From: Scilla litardierei
Lineage: Eukaryota; Streptophyta; Magnoliopsida; Asparagales; Asparagaceae
Assembly (NCBI GenBank): GCA_030789695.1
Contig: CM061130.1
Coordinates: 13,197,860-13,261,859, forward strand
Direction of reading: 5' to 3'
DNA length: 64,000 nt
The first letter of the stretch is position 1. Every line of letters starts with the position of its first letter. Shown piece after piece: positions 57,646 to 64,000 of the stretch. The notes under the pieces were generated by a model, which worked only from the letters and a program-made list of their open reading frames with translations, ran no database searches and was not told where the DNA came from. A program made the position numbers and the translations under genes.

Positions 57646-59142
57646 TTATGGACCTACACTGGAGTCATATCCAGCATCCCTTAAATCACTTTTAATCTCA
57701 GCAATTTTGGCCTCCATCATCATCTTCTTCGCATCTGCAGGCACTGCCAAAAATCTCTTCGCTGCCAATTCATCCTTGCTGAAGTGGGTATACAACATAA
57801 GTAGTACGTCTCTAGGATACTCCTGAAACGCATATACACTATCTGAAATCTCCTTCATCCAGTTATGTTGTGTGAGCCTTATCGCTTCCGTGACCAAGGC
57901 AACATTGTCTGATATGTTCTGAAATACTTCAGTCACATCCCTCACAGGCCGCCTTCGATTTTTCTTTTTGTCCACAGATGGTGGGGGTAGCATGTCCTGA
58001 CCCAGCAGATCTACAATCATTTGTGGAAGCACTGGGGGGGATGTCCTGCTGTGCATCATCGATAGGAGATGGAATATGAGTGGAGTCCTCTCCATCGCCT
58101 TCATCAAACAGGCCGCCGAAGTTATCGTACACCGACTTCTTGAAATCCCCCTTTGCAGTGTCATCCCCTATGATTACCACCAGTGCATCATACCAAGGTA
58201 AAGGTTTGTTGACATAGTCTCGCTTCCGATAGTTTGCCTGCACAAATATAAGATCAATTATGATCATGTTTAATATTTTATCAAATTATTTTATACTGAG
58301 GAAACCTATACTGTATGTAGAAGTAAATACCGCTGCCGATGTCGCATATGTAACTGGATCCAGTGTTATCATCTTCTTCTCTTCACACCAACCAGCCCCA
58401 CTCATGCCCATACACTCATGGACATCTTTAAGACGGGTCCGTAGTGCTTTCATGTGATTGCGTACATTCCCACTTGTATACGCTGTACCATACAAGGAAT
58501 TGATATACACAGTAGCAAGAGTGAAAGCAGTCCCTTTGAAGGTCTTATCGACCTTATTGCCATTCAGAGCCTGTTCTGCTAGGAACGGAATAAGGGAAGC
58601 ATCATGCTCAGCCGTCCACACTACGTTCTGTCAGTTAGAAGATGCAGGAGTCTTGCCTTTTTTCGTGGGCTATCCACCGATACATCCGCCTCTTCACTTC
58701 GACGGCTTGACTTTCTAGATGAGTCGCTGCCGGCCGTATGTTCATTCCCACTTTGGGCAGACTGCATCGACCCACTTTGGGTCAAAGGACGTGCAGGAGC
58801 AGTTTGTGCTACATGGCTTCTCACTGATTTCATTTCCCCCACTTGGAGCAGTTGCATGTATCCTGAGTCAGCCTGAGGGGAAATGGACATTGGCATGGAC
58901 AGTTGCATGCCAAACGGGTGACATTGAGGATATGGCACAGGTTGGGGAACTCCTGGGTAGCTCTGAGCTGGAAATTGTGCAGGATTCATCCTCCTCGGAA
59001 TAGGTCGGCCCAGACGTGGATCTAGACGTGGATCGACCTCTCCCCACTGAGGAATATAGGCAGGGTCATAGTATTATGGCAATGGAGCACTGCCCTCCCG
59101 CATTGGGTCACTGCCTTGCCCAGAATTTGATGAACCTTCCAT
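57646..59142 (-). pseudogene. Harbinger ORF1: Myb/SANT-like DNA-binding protein
   Basis: PIF/Harbinger elements need this protein beside the transposase to bind their ends. It starts MEGSSNSGQGSDPMREG at 59142, with a TAA 22 codons in. A Pro/Gln-rich region is followed by a Myb/SANT-like domain VVWTAEHDASLIPFLAEQAL ... NHMKALRTRLKDVHE (58621-58330). A clean intron (58238-58330, GTATTT...TGCAG) leads to YRKRDYVNKPLPWYDALVV. A frameshift in the G run near 58035 precedes a final helix-rich part with HNWMKEISDSVYAF and YTHFSKDELAAKRFL, the usual C-terminus of this family. Broken. Confidence 0.8.
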
Positions 59143-59348
59143 ACCTGCAACATGTATTATAAGTTAATAACCCTGATATAGTAGGGAAATTATCTTCAAC
59201 CAACCAACACATGATGCATCAACTGTCATAATCATCATATGTAACATAATGAAACACAATCTAGTCATACGAAATAAGTTCAGCATAAATGCTATATAAC
59301 CGAGAAGCTCATAGCCCCTGCTCCCCCGTGTTCCCATTATTAGTACAC

Positions 59349-60748
59349 CTACATTTCCCAAGCTATATGATCCCTGTGCATTTTCCATTCATCCCTTTGT
59401 TCGGTTTGTTCACGAACAGGCAACTGCTGGGAAAGATCCATAACGGCGTCACCATGATCATCAATGTCATCCCCATCGTCGTCATCCTCAGCAACATCTT
59501 CTTCATTAAGCTGCGGGTCATGAGGATCTGCTATTTGGACGTAGTTATGAAGTACAGTTCAAGCTAGGATGGTATCAACCTGACTTCTGAAGGGGTAGTG
59601 CGGCTTGGAAGTCAAAATTTTAAACTTGTTCTTGAGTATACCAAATGTCGACTCGATCGTTGTTCTTAAGGAAGAATGGCGCAGGTTGAAGAGCTCTCTA
59701 TGATTACGAGGGACGCGATCAGTATGGTCCTTGAGATGGTATCTAACTCCCCTATAAGGCGATATGAAACCTGTCATAGTCGTATACCCAGCATCGCAAA
59801 GGTAATATTTACCTATATTCGAAATTAAACAACCATTTTATGATCCAACGTTATCGTATGGCCGTATATATATTAAATATGTAATAGTATGCCTAATACC
59901 TTCATAAACTCGAAGCCCCATGGGGGGAGGTATAGACAAGGCATCCTTCAGGACCGTAAAATCGTTCGCTGATCCTTCCCACCCGGCCAGTACGTATGTG
60001 AATATTTTATTTGGTGTAACTGCTGCTAGCACATTTTGCGTCACCCCTTTACGCCCTCTAAAGCGGGGTACAAGCTTGACTGGGAGCATGGCATCTATAT
60101 GCGTCCCATCAATGATACCAATGCAATCCTAAAATGTAATCAATAATGAGCATTTTTATATCACCAGAACCAAAAATAATTAATATACTGCCACATATAA
60201 CTAATTTCACACATACCTTAAAAATAAGGAAACCAATTCTGATTATTGACTATCTCTGGTGGCGTCTCATTAGGAGCTTGCTTCATGTACATATCCCGTA
60301 GTGAACACACTCCAGCCATAACTTTGTTAAAGTATCGGTTAACTGTCCCCCCTCCCCTGATAAAATCCACTTGCATTACTCTATTCTTTGACTTGTGCCC
60401 TACAATGTGAAGGAACATGGCCACTTGCTCCTCTACGGAGACATGTATAGTGTCATTGAGAAGCCCACTATGTCGCATTAATGATGCAAGATTCATGAAC
60501 GCATGTACGCGCATTCATAAGTAGCTTAAACAACTACTATCAGACCCATGCAAAATTCTCCTCATGTGGGCTTTTCTATGCAGATCCCGCATAGCTGATG
60601 GCTCTCTAGGTATAGGGTTAGCCCTATCAACGTGGTAGAGTTGTAATGCTAAGATGACAAACATTATAGCAGACATGACAGCGGTACACATATCAATCCC
60701 CGGATTGTCTCCTTCTCTATCCATGGCCACCTTAATTGCATCAAACAT
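59349..60748 (-). pseudogene. PIF/Harbinger DDE transposase
   Basis: Three exons are inferred: 60748-60217, 60128-59900 and 59812-59349, with introns of 88 and 87 bp that have GT-AG ends. Exon one holds LLNDTIHVSVEEQVAMFLHI, a helix-turn-helix-type region. Exon two has DCIGIIDGTHIDAMLP and GWEGSANDFTVLKDAL. Exon three has YLCDAGYTTM and the catalytic-Glu region ESTFGILKNKFKIL (DDE_Tnp_4). A TGA at 60515-60517 replaces a codon before MRVHAFMNL, and a TGA near 59567 replaces the Trp usual before TVLHNY. Same strand as ORF1 and 200 bp upstream of it: the standard gene pair. Catalytic acids are present, but two stops disable it. Confidence 0.85.
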
Positions 60749-61025
60749 ATCTTACCGCATAAGTGATTAATTACATATGATTTGAACATGGAGTATTGCA
60801 GTGGATACTAATGCAAACTAAAAGAAAGTAACAATTGTTTTCCCATAATAACCATATGATGTGAAAATTAAAAAACAAAAATCATATACAGCGTGTGCCT
60901 TGTTTCTTTCATAAACTTTGGTTTGGAAAGTGGGCTTGGCCCAATATTCACAGGTCAAGTCTTGCACTGTTTGCCATTTCTTTATGCAAGAATCAATGCT
61001 TTAGCCCTCAGAAATTAGTTTAATT

Positions 61026-61244
61026 TGTTATGAATGAGGGAGGCCTTTGGCCTCCCCTCCTTCATTACCCATTCATTAGGTCCCCCATTACTTAGAGTAA
61101 TGGGGACCCTTGGTCTACTAGAGACTCTTGGCCTCCCCACTATGAGATAAATAAATAGAGCACCATGGCTCTTGGCTATGGTTACTCATTCTAAGCAATG
61201 AAATGATCTCTCTCTCTCTCTCTTGAGTTCATTATCATCCAACA
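61026..61244 (+). repeat. 5' LTR of copia element, 219 bp
   Basis: TGTTATGAATGAGG ... CATCCAACA. TATA-like GATAAATAAATAG at about 61146-61158 and a CT microsatellite near 61209-61222. Confidence 0.8.
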
Positions 61245-61257
61245 CGTTATCAGCACG
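61245..61257 (+). promoter_or_regulatory. Primer-binding site
   Basis: CGTTATCAGCACG directly follows the LTR, the primer-site sequence found in many short-LTR plant copia elements. Confidence 0.75.
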
Positions 61258-62956
61258 TGTTCTCCATTCTTGAGCAAAAATCTTCATCTACATTCATCCC
61301 TACGCGCAAGGAATCTAACGTTGCTGCGGCGGTTCGTTGGAGCGTTGCGGCATCCTAAAAGCGTTCGGGAGCTTGGATTATTATTTCTACGGATCATCGT
61401 CGCGTTCTTCCCTAGATCATTGATCTAGAGGTAAAACCCTATAATCCTGTAGATAAAATTAGACTAAATAATTTTTACATTGTTTTAATATACACGTAAA
61501 AAAAAATTTAGTCTAATAAAAGAAAAAAAAATTTATCCCTATTACAAAGTTTTTTTTTCTATGAAAAATTTTTCCTTTTGCCATTAAAATTCTTCGGTGG
61601 GAAGAAGAACCGGAATGAAATCCTCCCCTCCCCCCTGATGGAGGAGGGGGCCTTCCCACAATGCCGACCATGCCCCCCCTGCAGTGGAGAGGGGGGCCTT
61701 CCGCGCCGCCACCCCTCCCGCTGAAAGGGGGCAGCCTGAGGCCGAGGCAGAGCCCTGAGGCCGAGGCCGATGGCAGGCAGAGCCCTGAGGCCGAGGCCGA
61801 TGGCAGGCTGAGCCCTGAGGCCGAGGCCGAGCCCTGAGGCCGAGGCCGAAGCTGAGCCCGAGCCCGAGGCAGAGCCCTGAGGCCGAGGCCGATGGCAGGC
61901 AGAGCCCTGAGGCCGAGGCCGAGCCCGAGGCCGAGGCCTGAAGCCGAGGCCTGAAGCCGAGGCTAATTGTTTATTTTTGGCTCGAAGCCATAATAATTGC
62001 GACAAACAACTTTGCAGAACTGCGGAACGGGCCAAAAGCGCTTATACTAAAAATAATTTTTGGCCCGAAGCCACAAAATTCTACAGAAATTCGGCTTCTT
62101 CATAATTTTAAAGAAGAATTAAATTTGCAAATTGAAATTTATGAGAAAAACTTTGTAAAATCAATAATTACATTTATATGTTCCTCTATTTATTTAAACA
62201 TCTCTCTTGCAAATTATTATGTATGGTTTACTAGAATTTTTTTAAAAAAAATATAATCATCTCAAAGATCCTGAGACCGCTCTGCCGTTAGGTAACTAAC
62301 CTAACGGTGTATGACGTTTCCACGTGGTCTACGAGATAGTTATATTTTCTAGTTTACGTTTTCCATATTTTTTTATGCTTGAGATATATGCGTGGTTGTT
62401 TAATTTATGCATGTAGCATATAAACTGCGTGGATGTTTAAAATAAGTAAAAATGTGTTTTTCGGGATCGGCCATTGTATACATATTTACTTTCCTTGCAC
62501 TTTTATTATCTTTTGAGAGAATTTGTAAGTGAGGAAATTTGTATTTAAAAGCCCAAGCTGGATGCAACAGCACATAGAATTGATGAAAACTCCTTCAATG
62601 GATCATGATGTCGGTCAATGTGCTTGGCTAAGTTTGCTGGACCAACCTAGCTTGACTGGGTAACAAGTGGTCCTGGCTTAGTCAATTCCCTGGCCGCGTC
62701 CGCTGGACCGCAAGGAGTCGATTCATGACTGTGTAAGCCAAAGCTCGACGCAACAGCATAAGAAGACGGATGCAGAAATAGGGACCCACCCGGGGTTTCC
62801 AAAGTTGTATTTTTCATTCTCTTTTCTTTGGACTGTAATTGGACTTTGGACTGTTTATTATTTTGGGTATCTGGCCGATCCCCGCATTTTTACTTATTAA
62901 TTTATGCATGGTTTGTTTATATTAATTCATGATTATCTTTAAATTGCATAGATAAA
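61258..62956 (+). other. Long gag leader
   Basis: 1.7 kb without a supported gene. A possible donor AGGTAAAA lies at 61429 and could start a leader intron. It contains a GC-rich minisatellite (61735-61968) and a perfect small hairpin CCGTTAGGT/ACCTAACGG at about 62284-62306. Confidence 0.5.
61735..61968. repeat. GAGGCCGAGGCCGA minisatellite
   Basis: Irregular tandem copies of CTGAGGCCGAGGCCGATGGC and GAGGCCGAGGCC units. The open frame across it is low-complexity. Confidence 0.93.
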
Positions 62957-63997
62957 ATGGCTAAATTGGCAAGCGTCGATTTCGAGGTGCTCGATGCAGC
63001 TGGCAAGAATTACTTGAGCTGGCGAGTGGACCTGAAGTTCCACTTGCGCTCCATGGCGCTCCTGCACTCCATTCTGGCCCCCGCAGTGGCCCAATCATCG
63101 GCTCCCGCAACATCCGATGCATCTGCTAGCAAAGCCCCAGAAGCGGCCCTTTCAGCTGGCAGTACCTCTACCACTGTCTCTGACATGGATAAGGCGAAAG
63201 CCATTATCTATATCAGACGACACATAGATCGGACCCTGAAGGCCGAATACTTGACGGTAGAGGACCCTCTGGAGTTATGGACAGCGTTAGAGGCACGCTA
63301 CAGACATCAAATTGATGTCATACTCCCGCGTGCCAGCTATGAGTGGGAGAACCTCCGACTTCAGGACTACAAGTCCGTTGCTGAGTACAACTCAGCACTT
63401 CACAACATCACCTCACGCCTGAAGTTGTGTGGTGAAGAAGTCTCGGAGCACCGCATGTTGGAAAAGACATTTACCTCGTTTCACGAGAAAGATGCTATCC
63501 TCATGCAGCAGTATCGTGAACGCAATTTCACGAAGTTATCTGAACTGCTCTCTTGCCTCCTTAGGGCAGAGCAGAATAGAGACCTTTTACTGGCCACTCA
63601 TAACCAGTGCCTGGCAGGCTCAGCTCCTATTCCCGAAGCCCACAGTGTTCACCCCCCGAAGTGGAAGAACAAGAAGAGGGGCAGAAAGAACAAAGGAAAT
63701 GCCCCTATGAAACCAGCCATTGCTCCTCCCCAAAGCAAGAATAACAAATGGAAGAAAAACTTCACTTGGAAACGTAAGAACACTGATACAGTGTCAAATC
63801 CAAAGAAGACATGGGAGGACAAATGTCATCGTTGTGGCATGACTGGACATTGGTCCAGAAACTGTCGCACACCTCGCCACTTCCAGGAACTGTATCAGGC
63901 GAGCCAGAAGCCTCCGCCTGAAACAAACATGGCAAATGTGGAAAATCCGACGAAGTTCACTTCCAAGGATTTCGAAAATGACGACCTGCTCGATTGA
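62957..63997 (+). CDS. gag: copia gag protein, 346 aa
   Basis: Starts MAKLASVDFEVLDAAGKNYL with SWRVDLKFHL, the N-terminal gag motif. A Ser/Ala linker is followed by the UBN2-type core (ALEARYRHQIDVILPRA, EYNSALHNITSRLKLCGEEV, MLEKTFTSFHEKDAILMQQY), a basic stretch rich in Lys/Asn, and the CCHC knuckle CHRCGMTGHWSRNC, ending KDFENDDLLD with TGA at 63995-63997. The whole frame is open, unlike every other gag here. It should form the particle and package element RNA. In relatives gag often runs on into pol; whether this TGA is a native end or a mutation cannot be seen because the window stops. Confidence 0.93.
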   Translation: MAKLASVDFEVLDAAGKNYLSWRVDLKFHLRSMALLHSILAPAVAQSSAPATSDASASKAPEAALSAGSTSTTVSDMDKAKAIIYIRRHIDRTLKAEYLTVEDPLELWTALEARYRHQIDVILPRASYEWENLRLQDYKSVAEYNSALHNITSRLKLCGEEVSEHRMLEKTFTSFHEKDAILMQQYRERNFTKLSELLSCLLRAEQNRDLLLATHNQCLAGSAPIPEAHSVHPPKWKNKKRGRKNKGNAPMKPAIAPPQSKNNKWKKNFTWKRKNTDTVSNPKKTWEDKCHRCGMTGHWSRNCRTPRHFQELYQASQKPPPETNMANVENPTKFTSKDFENDDLLD

Positions 63998-64000
63998 GCC

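Larger units (their letters stand above)
61026..64000 (+). mobile_element. Ty1/copia element, 5' part
   Basis: Short LTR (61026-61244), primer-binding site, 1.7-kb leader and gag; pol lies beyond the window. The short LTR with a TTATCAGCACG primer site and this gag type occur in Ale/Retrofit-like and related copia lineages. Confidence 0.85.

Noticed and set aside
61559..62035. 158-codon minus-strand frame rich in RPRPQ
   Set aside because: It spans the GAGGCC minisatellite; low-complexity translation without a recognisable domain.

Overview
This is repeat-dominated nuclear DNA of a flowering plant. The evidence is nested LTR retrotransposons of plant lineages (Athila-like and chromovirus Ty3/gypsy; SIRE-like and other Ty1/copia), initiator-Met tRNA primer-binding sites, hAT and PIF/Harbinger DNA transposons, and decayed plant genes (an MKP1-type MAP-kinase phosphatase, an F-box-associated protein, a GRF zinc-finger protein). 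The very GC-rich 5' half of the phosphatase would suit a monocot, but that is weak evidence and I do not name a species. I see no intact host gene, rRNA, tRNA or CRISPR.

Layout. 1-3.33 kb: minus-strand Athila-like LTR that runs off the left edge and contains a related solo LTR (816-2567). 3.33-11.64 kb: plus-strand Athila-like element with gag tail, mutated protease, no RT or integrase, an env-like ORF (interrupted by a hAT MITE at 7053-7557), a polypurine tract and a truncated 3' LTR. 11.64-22.2 kb: a jam of three different minus-strand SIRE-like LTRs with an env-like ORF and a gag/RNase H remnant; 16354-22210 appears to be a chimera with two non-matching LTRs. 22.2-27.1 kb: plus-strand copia element that lost its 5' LTR. 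27.1-34.8 kb: gene remnants, namely an F-box-associated gene present as a 2-kb near-perfect inverted repeat (centre 29166), a 184-bp hairpin MITE, an MKP1-like pseudogene and a 133-bp tandem array. 34.8-55.16 kb: one 20.4-kb SIRE-like element (target duplication TCTGG) inserted into a GRF zinc-finger pseudogene; a 10.5-kb chromovirus (43342-53837, duplication GAAAT) is nested in its 5' LTR. 55.2-61 kb: the other half of the GRF pseudogene, more 133-bp repeats, and a decayed Harbinger pair (Myb-like ORF plus DDE transposase). 61-64 kb: start of a plus-strand copia element with short LTR, long leader and gag, leaving the window on the right.

How the parts work together. Most of the sequence would act, if at all, as retrotransposon promoters, gag/pol and env-like genes, almost all broken by nonsense codons. 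The most unusual feature is that LTRs of unrelated lineages carry dense arrays of short palindromes just upstream of their TATA boxes: ACTCGGCCGAGT-type in Athila-like LTRs, ACAGTCGACTGT-type in two SIRE-like LTRs, and a five-module CTAGTCGGTC/GACCGACTAG array with almost identical 109-116-bp spacing in both a copia (SIRE-like) and a gypsy (chromovirus) LTR. The same palindromes recur between pol and the env-like genes, in one case followed by a TATA box and a candidate 5'-UTR intron. This suggests movable promoter modules exchanged between retrotransposon superfamilies. A second notable feature is a set of three 61-bp-spaced hairpins with compensatory stem changes in the transcribed part of the chromovirus LTR.
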